Source: Clostridium saccharobutylicum DSM 13864 (GTDB taxonomy: Bacteria; Bacillota; Clostridia; Clostridiales; Clostridiaceae). Taken from it: a DNA stretch of 64,000 bases. The notes under the pieces were generated by a model, which did not search any database, had not been told where the DNA came from, and worked only from the letters and a program-made list of their open reading frames with translations. The translations under genes were made by a program, and so were the position numbers. Positions within the stretch are counted from its first letter, which is position 1, and every line of letters starts with the position of its first letter. Location of the stretch: contig NC_022571.1 of assembly GCF_000473995.1 (NCBI RefSeq), positions 663,501 to 727,500 of the forward strand. Direction: 5' to 3'. This document shows, piece by piece, positions 8,902-18,056 of the stretch.

Positions 8902-10350
8902 ATGAAAGAAATTTTTATTGAACGAAGAGAGAAGATTTTAAGAATTGGTGTTAAATCTAATAATGAGTTAATAGAAAGCATAGTAGAGGAAAAGAAGAAT
9001 CAACCTATAATAGGAGAACTTTATAAGGGTAGGATTAAAAATATTTTACCAGCCATAAATTCTATATTTGTAGATTTAGGGCTAGATAAAGAAGGATACA
9101 TGTATTACAGTGATGAGCTTAAGGCTAATGGGATAAAAAAGGGTGACGAAATATTAGTGGAAGTAATAAAGGAACCACTAAATGATAAGGGCGCTAAATT
9201 AACTCATAAAGCTTCAATTCCAGGTAAATATGTTGTATTAAACTGCTATAAAAAAGGAATAGATTTTTCTAAAAGAATAACTGACAAAGAGAAAAAGGAT
9301 AATATTTTAAAAAATATATCACCATTAGAAGATGTTTGTATAACAGTTAGAACAGAGGGAGCTAATGTTAGTCTTGACATTGTTCAAAAAGAAATAGATA
9401 AACTTTATAAAGAGTTTAAGAATATAGATAAACAAATGAAATACTCAACTAATTTAAAAAAACTTTATGGTGAGGATTTAAGTTTAACAAAAATATTAAT
9501 GAATTCCATAGGAGAAGAAATTACAAAAATTTATGTTAATAATAAAGATGACTTTGATAAAATTTCTAGTTTTATTGAAGGGGAAAATAATTTTAAATTA
9601 GAAGAGTATGAAGGATATAGAAATTTATTTGATTTTTATGGACTAGAAAAAGAATTATTAAAATTAAGACATAATAAAGTTAATCTTAATTGTGGAGGGT
9701 ACATAGTAATAGATAGAACTGAGGCTATGTATGTTATTGATGTTAATAGTGGAAAAAACATTAAAGAGAGAAATTTTAATAAGACAATTCTTGAGACTAA
9801 TTTAGAAGCTGCAAAAGAAATAGGAAGACAAATAAGGCTAAGAAATTTAAGTGGAATAATAATGATAGATTTCATAGATATGAGAGATAAAAGTCAAAAA
9901 GACATTGTTATGTCAGCACTTAAAGAAAGCTTAAAGCTAGATAAAGGAAATGTGAAGATATTCCCATTTACAGAATTAGATTTAGTTCAGATAGCTAGAA
10001 AAAGACAAGGGAAAAGTATATATGAATACATGGAAGAAGAATGTAGATTATGTAAGGGTAGAGGCATAATTTTAAAATTGTCTTATATTAAAGGTCTTAT
10101 AAAAAATGAAATTATAAGAATTAAAGAAGAAAATTCAATAAGTTGTTTTCATGTTCAAGTAGATAGTGTCTATAAAGAAAGAATTAAAGAAAATATCTTT
10201 GAATTTATCAAAGATATAGATGGTTTAGATAAGGAAATATATCTAACTTATGCAGATAATATAGAAGGATATAAAGTTGAACCACTAATATTCCAAGGAC
10301 AAAAAGATAATCTACAGGATTATAAAGTTACAGTTATAGAAAAAGGTTAG
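8902..10350 (+). CDS. rng: Ribonuclease G (RNase E/G family endoribonuclease)
   Basis: A 482-residue single-strand endoribonuclease for rRNA maturation and mRNA decay. An S1-like RNA-binding domain occupies about residues 35-110 (GELYKGRIKNILP then FVDLGLDKEGYM). The two Mg-binding catalytic aspartates are D280 (YVIDVNSGKN) and D323 (IMIDFIDM), spaced 43 residues apart as in E. coli RNase G. The Zn-link cysteines are C381 and C384 (CRLCKGRG). The frame can be extended back to 8854, but that part lies inside the repeat, so I use ATG 8902 with a weak AGGA at 8887-8890. It sits just before rplU, the usual clostridial arrangement. Confidence 0.93.
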   Translation: MKEIFIERREKILRIGVKSNNELIESIVEEKKNQPIIGELYKGRIKNILPAINSIFVDLGLDKEGYMYYSDELKANGIKKGDEILVEVIKEPLNDKGAKLTHKASIPGKYVVLNCYKKGIDFSKRITDKEKKDNILKNISPLEDVCITVRTEGANVSLDIVQKEIDKLYKEFKNIDKQMKYSTNLKKLYGEDLSLTKILMNSIGEEITKIYVNNKDDFDKISSFIEGENNFKLEEYEGYRNLFDFYGLEKELLKLRHNKVNLNCGGYIVIDRTEAMYVIDVNSGKNIKERNFNKTILETNLEAAKEIGRQIRLRNLSGIIMIDFIDMRDKSQKDIVMSALKESLKLDKGNVKIFPFTELDLVQIARKRQGKSIYEYMEEECRLCKGRGIILKLSYIKGLIKNEIIRIKEENSISCFHVQVDSVYKERIKENIFEFIKDIDGLDKEIYLTYADNIEGYKVEPLIFQGQKDNLQDYKVTVIEKG

Positions 10351-10453
10351 GTGCAGCAGAATTATATAGAAACCAAGTAAAATAGATTCATTCCTTTAGT
10401 TAAGTTATATTATAAGTTTAAATTGTTGTTTATCTATAAAGTAATAAGTCCGA

Positions 10454-10478
10454 AATTTATGCAGAAAATGCATAAATT
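10454..10478. other. 10-bp inverted repeat upstream of the rplU promoter
   Basis: AATTTATGCA (10454-10463) and TGCATAAATT (10469-10478) form a perfect hairpin with loop GAAAA. It lies 11 bases upstream of the -35 box of the rplU promoter. With only A/T-rich mixed sequence after it, it is a weak terminator for rng or a protein-binding site. Confidence 0.4.
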
Positions 10479-10488
10479 AAAAATATTA

Positions 10489-10517
10489 TTGACTATAATC
10501 AATAAACATGATATGAT
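10489..10517 (+). promoter_or_regulatory. SigA-type promoter of the rplU-prp-rpmA operon
   Basis: TTGACT (10489-10494) and TATGAT (10512-10517) with a 17-base spacer, close to the vegetative consensus. Transcription would start near 10524, just before the L21 leader. Confidence 0.75.
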
Positions 10518-10524
10518 GAGTTTT

Positions 10525-10605
10525 GTAAACCGCGCACGTAAGGTTTTTTGTAAAACAAAGTTGAATCTTTGTACCAAAAGTGGCGAGACCGTTATGAGGA
10601 GGTGT
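10525..10605 (+). ncRNA. Ribosomal protein L21 leader RNA
   Basis: The 5' untranslated region contains the hallmarks of the Firmicutes L21 leader: CCGCGCACGTAAGG early and GGCGAGACCGTTATGAGGAGG immediately before rplU, with a small hairpin between (ACAAAG 10555-10560 with CTTTGT 10567-10572). In this family the leader is thought to bind excess L21 and repress the operon. The ribosome site GAGGAGG is part of the structured element. Confidence 0.8.
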
Positions 10606-10609
10606 TTTA

Positions 10610-10921
10610 ATGTACGCAGTATTAAAAACAGGTGGAAAACAATACAGAGTTCAAGAAGGAGACGTAATATACGTTGAAAAACTTAACGCTGAAGTTGATG
10701 CAACAGTTGAATTAGAAGAGGTTTTAGCTGTAGGAACTGATGCTGGTATCAAAGTTGGTACTCCAGTAGTTGCAGGAGCTAAAGTTGTAGCTAAGGTTGC
10801 AGCACAAGGTAAGGCTAAGAAAGTTGTAGTTTTCAAATATAAGTCTAAAAAAGACTATAGAAGAAAAAATGGACACAGACAACCTTACACTAAGTTAGTA
10901 ATCGAAAAGATCGAAGCTTAA
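10610..10921 (+). CDS. rplU: 50S ribosomal protein L21
   Basis: A 103-residue protein of the large ribosomal subunit. It starts [18 protein letters not shown] and ends with the basic motif [17 protein letters not shown], both diagnostic of bL21. Length is normal. It heads a three-gene operon with prp and rpmA, four bases from the next start, and is probably autoregulated through the preceding leader. Confidence 0.98.
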   Translation: MYAVLKTGGKQYRVQEGDVIYVEKLNAEVDATVELEEVLAVGTDAGIKVGTPVVAGAKVVAKVAAQGKAKKVVVFKYKSKKDYRRKNGHRQPYTKLVIEKIEA

Positions 10922-10925
10922 TATT

Positions 10926-11312
10926 ATGGTTAAGATACAAATTAATCAACACAATGGTAATATTATTGGTTTCGTAATAAACAATCATGCATTATGTGCT
11001 GAACGTGATTTTCATAATGATGTTACGTTAGTAGGTGAAGCGTTTGATATGATTTGTAATTCAGTATCAGTGCTTTCTCAAAGTGTGATTATTGGATTGG
11101 ATGAAGTTTTAAAGCTTAATTCAACTTATGAAATTGGTGATGGATACTTAAAACTAGATCTTCAAGATTTTAATGTTGAAGAGTTAGACCAAGCACAAGT
11201 TTTATTAAAAACTTTTGAAAAAAGCTTGGAAAGTGTGATTTTAAGTTTGGATGAAACGTTTGGAAGTAAGAGACGTAAAGAATATATAACTTTAAAAAAA
11301 GAGGAGGTGTAG
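10926..11312 (+). CDS. prp: Ribosomal-processing cysteine protease Prp
   Basis: A 128-residue cysteine protease placed between rplU and rpmA, where Prp is always found in Firmicutes; it removes the N-terminal extension of L27. The likely catalytic pair is H21 (NNHALC) and C44 (MICNSVSVL). Two features are atypical: the usual GHA motif reads NHA, and the His-to-Cys spacing is 23 residues instead of about 12, with an insert of roughly 11 residues, making the protein longer than the usual 105-115. The target motif in the neighbouring L27 is intact, so I expect it to be active. Confidence 0.88.
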   Translation: MVKIQINQHNGNIIGFVINNHALCAERDFHNDVTLVGEAFDMICNSVSVLSQSVIIGLDEVLKLNSTYEIGDGYLKLDLQDFNVEELDQAQVLLKTFEKSLESVILSLDETFGSKRRKEYITLKKEEV

Positions 11313-11316
11313 TCAC

Positions 11317-11616
11317 ATGTTAATTATGAACCTTCAATTATTCGCTCATAAAAAGGGAGTTGGTAGTTCTAAGAATGGTAGAGACTCTGAATCAAAGAGA
11401 TTAGGAGTTAAATCTGCTGATGGACAATTTGTTCTTGCTGGAAACATCCTTGTAAGACAAAGAGGAACTAAGATTCACCCAGGTGAAAATGTTGGAAAAG
11501 GTAAAGACGATACTTTATTTGCTAAAGTTGATGGAGTTGTTAAATTCGAAAGACTTGGTAGAGACAAGAAGAAAGCAAGTGTTTACCCAGTAAACGTAGA
11601 AGCAATAGCTGAATAA
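11317..11616 (+). CDS. rpmA: 50S ribosomal protein L27 with cleavable N-terminal extension
   Basis: A 99-residue large-subunit protein whose N-terminus reaches the peptidyl transferase centre. It begins [18 protein letters not shown]. The NLQLF-A segment is the Firmicutes-specific extension cut by Prp after Phe. GAGGAGGTG at 11301-11309 is well placed for ATG 11317. The gene ends with a strong terminator. Confidence 0.97.
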   Translation: MLIMNLQLFAHKKGVGSSKNGRDSESKRLGVKSADGQFVLAGNILVRQRGTKIHPGENVGKGKDDTLFAKVDGVVKFERLGRDKKKASVYPVNVEAIAE

Positions 11617-11628
11617 TTTTTTAGAAAT

Positions 11629-11659
11629 AAAGCACTCTTAAATATAAGGGTGCTTTTTT
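11629..11659 (+). terminator. Terminator of the rplU-prp-rpmA operon
   Basis: AGCACTCTT (11631-11639) pairs with AAGGGTGCT (11646-11654), with one G-U pair, followed by a run of six T. Confidence 0.85.
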
Positions 11660-11766
11660 AAATGCTTAGTGTAAGTAAGAGAGAAAAATATGAATCATGT
11701 TTTGATTTGTTATTTTCTTTTATTTATCTAAAATTTATTATACAAGAGTATAGTAAATATTATAAA

Positions 11767-11934
11767 ATAATGCACAATGCACAGTTCATAATACAAAATC
11801 TGTGATTAACTTTTTTCATGTGCCTTAAAATGTGGATAACTTTTTAAAATACAAGCAGATTTTTGAGTATTATTTATTTTTACGTGCCTTATCAATACTA
11901 TTATTTTTATTGTGAGTTGTGCATTGTACATTGT
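11767..11934. repeat. Degenerate nested repeat region between rpmA and obgE
   Basis: Two 27-base segments, 11767-11793 and 11908-11934, are inverted copies matching at 22 positions (core AATGCACAATGCACA). Between them are two right ends of the family-1 repeat, CATGTGCC at about 11818-11824 and ACGTGCC at 11882-11888. It looks like old repeats inserted into or next to one another. The rest of the 11617-12253 gap shows the terminator, a small repeat at 12186, and no gene. Confidence 0.5.
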
Positions 11935-12185
11935 AGATGCTTATTGAATTAAGTATTAGATATATGTTTAATATATATTAAGATATGTTATTTTATGTGT
12001 CTAAAACAAGTATGATATAATAAAGTACAATTTTAAAGGGAATAATATTTTATTATATGGCGTATTCAAAAATAAAAAGTCTTAATGTTACTTGATTTTT
12101 TGAACTACAGACCTAATGATTAAGATGACTTTTAGAAAAATTATTGTGTATTTACATAAAAATGTAATTACAAAGATAGAAATAA

Positions 12186-12218
12186 GGCACATGAATTTGT
12201 TATTTTTTTGAATGTGCT
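12186..12218. repeat. 33-bp deletion derivative of the family-1 repeat
   Basis: GGCACATGAA followed directly by TTGTTATTTTTTTGAATGTGCT: the left end joined to the right end with the core missing. It ends 35 bases before obgE. Confidence 0.8.
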
Positions 12219-12247
12219 TAATAAACTAAAGTGTTTAAGAAAGGTGA

Positions 12248-13546
<1,299 letters not shown>

Positions 13547-13549
13547 TTA

Positions 13550-13670
13550 GTTAACAGTTAATAATTAAAAGTTAACAGTTGATAAAAAAACTCTAATCGA
13601 GCTTTGAAATAATATAAAAAATTCCAAAGGAATTTTATCTTCAACAGTTAATTATGTAATGTTAACTGTT
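13550..13670. repeat. GTTAACAGTT-type intergenic repeat
   Basis: Several copies of GTTAACAGTT(AA) occur at 13550-13582 and again, partly inverted, at 13640-13670, flanking a small perfect hairpin (AAAATTCC AAA GGAATTTT, about 13618-13636). A similar motif recurs between aroF and aroB near 57385-57485, so this is a third dispersed intergenic sequence type. Confidence 0.45.
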
Positions 13671-13754
13671 AAATGAAAAAATCCCCCGGGGATAATTAAT
13701 AGAACAGGTATATTTAGAAAAATATATACTGGTACAATTTTAGGAGGAAAATAA

Positions 13755-14057
13755 ATGATAACAGGAAAACAAAGAGCTTATTTAAGAGGCTTAGCTAATG
13801 ATATAACACCAATATTCCAAATTGGTAAGTTTGGTATTGAAGAAAATTTTTTAATTCAAGTTTCACAAGCATTAGAAGCTAGAGAATTAATAAAGATAAA
13901 GGTTTTAGAAAATAGCGGATTAGATACAAGAGAGGCTTCAGATTTAATATGCAAAAAGATTAAATGTGAAGGAATTCAAGCAATAGGAAGTAAGATAACT
14001 TTATATAAGAAATCTAAAAATAAACCTAAGATTGAATTACCACCTGCTAAAAAATAA
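13755..14057 (+). CDS. yhbY: YhbY-type CRM-domain RNA-binding protein
   Basis: A 100-residue single CRM-domain protein that associates with pre-50S particles. It starts MITGKQRAYLRGLANDITPIFQ and contains the GK-F-G loop and AREL helix typical of the family. AGGAGG precedes the ATG. It lies between obgE and nadD, the standard neighbourhood. The C-terminus is lysine-rich. Confidence 0.93.
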   Translation: MITGKQRAYLRGLANDITPIFQIGKFGIEENFLIQVSQALEARELIKIKVLENSGLDTREASDLICKKIKCEGIQAIGSKITLYKKSKNKPKIELPPAKK

Positions 14058-14070
14058 TTTAATAGAATTA

Positions 14071-14113
14071 GGCGCATGAAAATAACAAGTCCAAAGTTGC
14101 TTTTGAATGTGCC
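14071..14113. repeat. 43-bp deletion derivative of the family-1 repeat
   Basis: GGCGCATGAAAATAACAAGT plus CCAAAG, joined to TTTTGAATGTGCC. Left and right ends are present and the core is missing. Confidence 0.8.
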
Positions 14114-14119
14114 TTAATA

Positions 14120-14157
14120 AAAAGCTACTTCAAGTTAATTTATTGAAGTAGCTTTTC
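14120..14157. terminator. Strong hairpin terminator after yhbY
   Basis: AAAAGCTACTTCAA (14120-14133) pairs perfectly with TTGAAGTAGCTTTT (14143-14156). A short T-run is built into the 3' arm. The remaining bases up to nadD hold a 10-bp inverted repeat, CATATTGTTT/AAACAATATG at 14295-14316, of unknown role. Confidence 0.75.
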
Positions 14158-14353
14158 TAAAATTTTGTTATTTAGTAATATAATTTTATAAGAATAATCT
14201 AAAAATATATATGTTTTAATTTTAATTTTCGATAAAATTAAGTTACTATTAATTATTATGATGTAAACTATTTTTAAAGCATATAGATATAAGTCATATT
14301 GTTTCAAAACAATATGAAGACAGTTTAATTCATTCTCGAGGAGGAGAAATAGT

Positions 14354-14971
14354 ATGAAGCGATATGGTATAATAGGTGGAACATTTGATCCCATTCATTA
14401 TGCACATTTATATATAGCATATGAAGCTAAGGTGCAGTTAAATTTAGATGAAGTTGTATTTATGCCTGCAGGAAAGCAGCCTCTTAAAACAGAATCTACA
14501 GTAACTGATTCTGCTTTAAGATATGATATGGTTAAAATAGCTATAGAACCTTTTGAGGAATTTTCCATTTCAAGTTATGAAATAGAAAAGAAAGGTCTTA
14601 GTTTTACATATGAAACATTAGAATATTTAAAAGAGAATGATGAAAGCAAACAGTTATTCTTTATAACAGGAGCAGACTGTTTAATGGATATAGAAAAATG
14701 GAAAGAGATTTCTAAAATTTTCTCACTATGCACATTAGTAGTTTTTTTTAGAGGTGGTTTTAACAAGGAAGAACTAAGAGCTCAAAAAAAAAGAATAGAA
14801 AATAAGTATAATGCCAATATAATAATTTTAGAATTAAAGGAGCTCGAAATATCATCAACATATATAAGATCTAGAATAAGAGATGGAAAAAGAGTAGACT
14901 TTTTTATTCCACCAAAAGTTAATAATTTTATAGTCAATCATAAGTTATATTTACGTACAATCAAAAAATAA
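14354..14971 (+). CDS. nadD: Nicotinate-nucleotide adenylyltransferase
   Basis: A 205-residue enzyme that makes nicotinate adenine dinucleotide from NaMN and ATP in NAD synthesis. The nucleotidyltransferase signature GGTFDPIHYAHL is at residues 8-19, with HYAH in place of the usual HxGH. The second motif, SSTYIRSRI, lies near the C-terminus and is normal. GAGGAGGAG precedes the ATG. It is followed by yqeK, as in most Firmicutes. Confidence 0.95.
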   Translation: MKRYGIIGGTFDPIHYAHLYIAYEAKVQLNLDEVVFMPAGKQPLKTESTVTDSALRYDMVKIAIEPFEEFSISSYEIEKKGLSFTYETLEYLKENDESKQLFFITGADCLMDIEKWKEISKIFSLCTLVVFFRGGFNKEELRAQKKRIENKYNANIIILELKELEISSTYIRSRIRDGKRVDFFIPPKVNNFIVNHKLYLRTIKK

Positions 14972-15023
14972 ATTATCAAATTTTAAGTAGAAAACTTATT
15001 TATTATGCGCGGAGGGAAGAAGT

Positions 15024-15593
15024 TTGTTATCTATAGACGAAATAAAAAAATATCTTAAAGAAAATTTAAAAGAAAAACGTTATAATCATACACTTGGTGT
15101 TGCAGAAACAGCTAAAAAGTTAGCTATATTAAATTGTATTTCTGAAGAAAAAGCAGAAATAGCAGCATTAGCACATGATGTGGCTAAAAATTTATCAGAA
15201 GAAAAAATGAAATCAATCATTCGTGAAAATAATATAAGCCTTTCTAGTGTGGAAAAGAACAATATAGATTTATGGCATAGTATTATTGCACCAATAGAAG
15301 CAAAAAATAAATTAGGAATTCAAGATGAAGAAATATTAGATGCAATTAGATGGCATACTACAGGAAAAGAGGATATGTCTACTTTAACTAAAATTATCTA
15401 TATTGCGGATATGATAGAGCCAAATAGAGATTTTGAAGGTGTTGAAAAAATAAGAGAAATTACTTTCGAAAATTTAGATAGAGGAGTATATACAGGACTA
15501 ACACATACTATACAATTTTTGCTAACTAAAAATTTGTTAGTTGATGAGAATACAATTAAGTGCAGAAATTACCTTTTACTGAATGATAAGTAA
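15024..15593 (+). CDS. yqeK: YqeK-family HD-domain hydrolase (probable Ap4A hydrolase)
   Basis: A 189-residue HD-domain metal-dependent phosphohydrolase. H of YNHTLGVAE, the HD pair in LAHDVAKN, and further histidines in WHSI and RWHTTG form the metal site. YqeK proteins are reported to hydrolyse diadenosine tetraphosphate symmetrically. The start is a TTG at 15024 with GGAGGG at 15011-15016. It lies 52 bases after nadD. Confidence 0.9.
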   Translation: MLSIDEIKKYLKENLKEKRYNHTLGVAETAKKLAILNCISEEKAEIAALAHDVAKNLSEEKMKSIIRENNISLSSVEKNNIDLWHSIIAPIEAKNKLGIQDEEILDAIRWHTTGKEDMSTLTKIIYIADMIEPNRDFEGVEKIREITFENLDRGVYTGLTHTIQFLLTKNLLVDENTIKCRNYLLLNDK

Positions 15594-15710
15594 TATTCAA
15601 CAAATAATAAATCCACATATTAGTTTATTTTCACCTGCGTTATATCAATAATTTCTAGAATTTGATTAAGATAAATTAAGCTTTTAACGTAGAAAACAAG
15701 AGGTGATGTT

Positions 15711-16994
15711 ATGAGATTAATGGGTACTATATGGAAGATAAAAAGATTTATAAAAGGTGATGGTTCTACAAGTATATTAGAGAGAATAATTTTAGGAGCT
15801 ATATCTATTATATTAACTTTTTTTATATTTTCATTAATATCGGGAGCTTTTGCATTAATGAAAGTGGGAAGTAAATCAATGCCAGCAGGAATTGATGTAT
15901 CCTCAAATGAACCAGTTAATATTCTATTACTTGGAACAGACATTGGTAATCCAAATGAAGAAGATAATCAGTCAATTAAACGAACAGATACAATAATGGT
16001 ATTAAACTACAATCCACAAGATAGAAAGATAAATATTGTATCAGTTCCAAGAGATACTCTTATAAATATTAATGGGATAAACTGGAAGATTAACGCGGCC
16101 TATGAAATTGGTGGGTATCCAAAAATAAAATCAGAAGTTGAAAATTTATTAAATATAAATATAAATTATATTGTTAAACTAGACTATAATGCATTTAGGG
16201 ATATTATTGATGCTATTGGTGGTGTTAAAATGCAGATTGATAGGAATATGATTTATGACGATGATGCACAAAATCTTCATATTAATTTCAAAGCAGGTGA
16301 AACTGTCACATTAGATGGTAAAAAAGCTGAAGAGTTTTTTAGATGGAGAAAAAATAATGATGGAAGTGGATTAGCTAATGGAGATTTAGATAGAATAGAA
16401 AATCAACATAAATTCATATCAAAGGTTGTAGAAAAGTGTACAAGTCCTTTTGTATTCTTTAGAGTACCTAAAATATTATCAGCATTGGGCGATGATGTAG
16501 AAACCAATATGTCACCTACTGATATAATAAGTTATGGATTAAAATTTATTACAGTAAATCATGATAATGTATCTATGACAACAGTTTCTGGAACTCCTAA
16601 AATGATAAATGGACAATCATATTTGGTACCTGATAAAAATTCTAATAAAGATGTAATTTCATCATCAAAATCCTCAACTAAGCAGTCTAGTAGTACAGCA
16701 ACTAATACATCATCAAAAGATATTAGAATAAAAATATTAAATGGAACCAAAATTAATGGACTAGCATCGAAGGCTATGAAAGAACTGAATGGTGCTGGAT
16801 ACAAAAATATTGATACTGGTAATACTGAACTTAGTAATGAAAGTATAATATTAGCTAATGATAACAATGCTTTAAATACAATTAAAAATGATATAAACAT
16901 TAAAAAAAGTAATAAAAAGAAAAGCACTGCAGAATATAATAACTATGATGTTGTTATAATTTTAGGTAAGGATTTTAAAGAGTTTGGGAAATAA
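15711..16994 (+). CDS. LCP-family (LytR-CpsA-Psr) cell-wall polymer ligase with LytR_C domain
   Basis: A 427-residue membrane enzyme that attaches anionic polymers to peptidoglycan. One membrane segment covers about residues 25-50. The LCP domain begins with NILLLGTDIG and contains the conserved RTDTIMVLNYNP, SVPRDTLI and a late RWRKNNDG-like arginine site. A Ser/Thr-rich linker (about 312-338) leads to a C-terminal LytR_C domain (IKILNGT then GLASKAMKEL). AGAGGTGATG precedes the ATG. Clostridia often have rsfS directly after this gene; here it is missing. The stop codon is immediately followed by a family-1 repeat. Confidence 0.92.
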   Translation: MRLMGTIWKIKRFIKGDGSTSILERIILGAISIILTFFIFSLISGAFALMKVGSKSMPAGIDVSSNEPVNILLLGTDIGNPNEEDNQSIKRTDTIMVLNYNPQDRKINIVSVPRDTLININGINWKINAAYEIGGYPKIKSEVENLLNININYIVKLDYNAFRDIIDAIGGVKMQIDRNMIYDDDAQNLHINFKAGETVTLDGKKAEEFFRWRKNNDGSGLANGDLDRIENQHKFISKVVEKCTSPFVFFRVPKILSALGDDVETNMSPTDIISYGLKFITVNHDNVSMTTVSGTPKMINGQSYLVPDKNSNKDVISSSKSSTKQSSSTATNTSSKDIRIKILNGTKINGLASKAMKELNGAGYKNIDTGNTELSNESIILANDNNALNTIKNDINIKKSNKKKSTAEYNNYDVVIILGKDFKEFGK

Positions 16995-17038
16995 GGCACA
17001 TGAACTTGTTATTTTGTTATTTTTTATTTTCATGTGCC
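16995..17038. repeat. 44-bp deletion derivative of the family-1 repeat
   Basis: Starts with GGCACATGAACTTGTTATTT and ends with CATGTGCC. It abuts the LCP gene stop codon with no base between. Confidence 0.8.
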
Positions 17039-17066
17039 TAACTAGTTAATTAAGGAGAAGAAATAG

Positions 17067-17978
17067 ATGAGCATTTTAGAAAAGAAAGTTAGTAACATAG
17101 GTGAAGGCGTTAAAATAAGAGAATATTTAAAATCAGAGCTTGGCTTATCAACTAGATTAATACGAAGTGCGTCGATTGATAAAAGAATTTTCGTGAATGA
17201 TGAAGTAGTTAAAATGAATCGAGTACTAAATGAAGGGGAAATTATTAAAATTGATTTAGCAAAAGATGAGAGCCAAAATATAGCGCCAGAAAAGATGGAT
17301 ATAGAAGTAATATATGAAGATGAAGATATATTAGTAGTTAATAAGAAACCATTTATGGTAGTTCATCCAACTAAAAGTTATCAAAGTGGAACTCTTGCCA
17401 ATGGGATAATAAATTATTTTATGGAAACTAATCAAAACTGTATAGTCAGATTAGTTTCTAGGTTAGATATGAATACTTCAGGTCTTATCATAATTGCTAA
17501 GAACCAATTTTCTCATGGAATGTTATCTAAGGAAATGAGCGAAAATAAGGTGGAAAAAAGATATTTGGCAATAGTACATGGTAAGTTAGAGAAAACAGAA
17601 GGTACGATTGATTTACCTATTTATAGACCCGAAGGAATAGAGAATGGAACTAAAAGAATAATAGATGAGAGAGGACAAAGAAGCATAACTCATTATAAAG
17701 TTGTTGAAAGCTTTGAAGATGCTAGTTTGGTAGAATGTAAATTAGAAACTGGAAGAACACATCAAATAAGAGTACATTTAAGTAATATAGGTCATCCGAT
17801 TTATGGAGATACACTATATGGATATGGTGAAGAGGAAGAAGATTTAATAAAAAGACAGGCGCTTCATGCATATGCATTAGATTTTAAATCACCGAGGTCA
17901 GGAGAAATGCTATCATTAAAATCAAAATTACCAGAAGACATGGTAGAGCTATTAGATAAGGTGCATTCAAAAAAATAA
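17067..17978 (+). CDS. rluD: RluD-type 23S rRNA pseudouridine synthase
   Basis: A 303-residue pseudouridine synthase of the RluA/RluD family. An S4 RNA-binding domain is at about residues 14-75. The catalytic core contains VSRLDMNTSGL with the nucleophilic aspartate, and KRYLAIVHG and GRTHQIRVHL motifs. It probably modifies 23S rRNA; the exact uridines cannot be read from the sequence. GGAGAAG precedes the ATG. It converges with the carboxypeptidase gene and shares a terminator with it. Confidence 0.93.
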   Translation: MSILEKKVSNIGEGVKIREYLKSELGLSTRLIRSASIDKRIFVNDEVVKMNRVLNEGEIIKIDLAKDESQNIAPEKMDIEVIYEDEDILVVNKKPFMVVHPTKSYQSGTLANGIINYFMETNQNCIVRLVSRLDMNTSGLIIIAKNQFSHGMLSKEMSENKVEKRYLAIVHGKLEKTEGTIDLPIYRPEGIENGTKRIIDERGQRSITHYKVVESFEDASLVECKLETGRTHQIRVHLSNIGHPIYGDTLYGYGEEEEDLIKRQALHAYALDFKSPRSGEMLSLKSKLPEDMVELLDKVHSKK

Positions 17979-18007
17979 CAAGTCCCATGGAACAAAGATG
18001 TATAAAA

Positions 18008-18044
18008 ACAGGCTGTAAGTTTATAAACTTACAGCCTGTACTGT
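18008..18044. terminator. Bidirectional terminator between rluD and the carboxypeptidase gene
   Basis: ACAGGCTGTAAGTTTA pairs with TAAACTTACAGCCTGT, a perfect 16-bp stem (18008-18039) with essentially no loop bases, between two convergent genes. Confidence 0.85.
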
Positions 18045-18056
18045 TTTGACAAGTAT

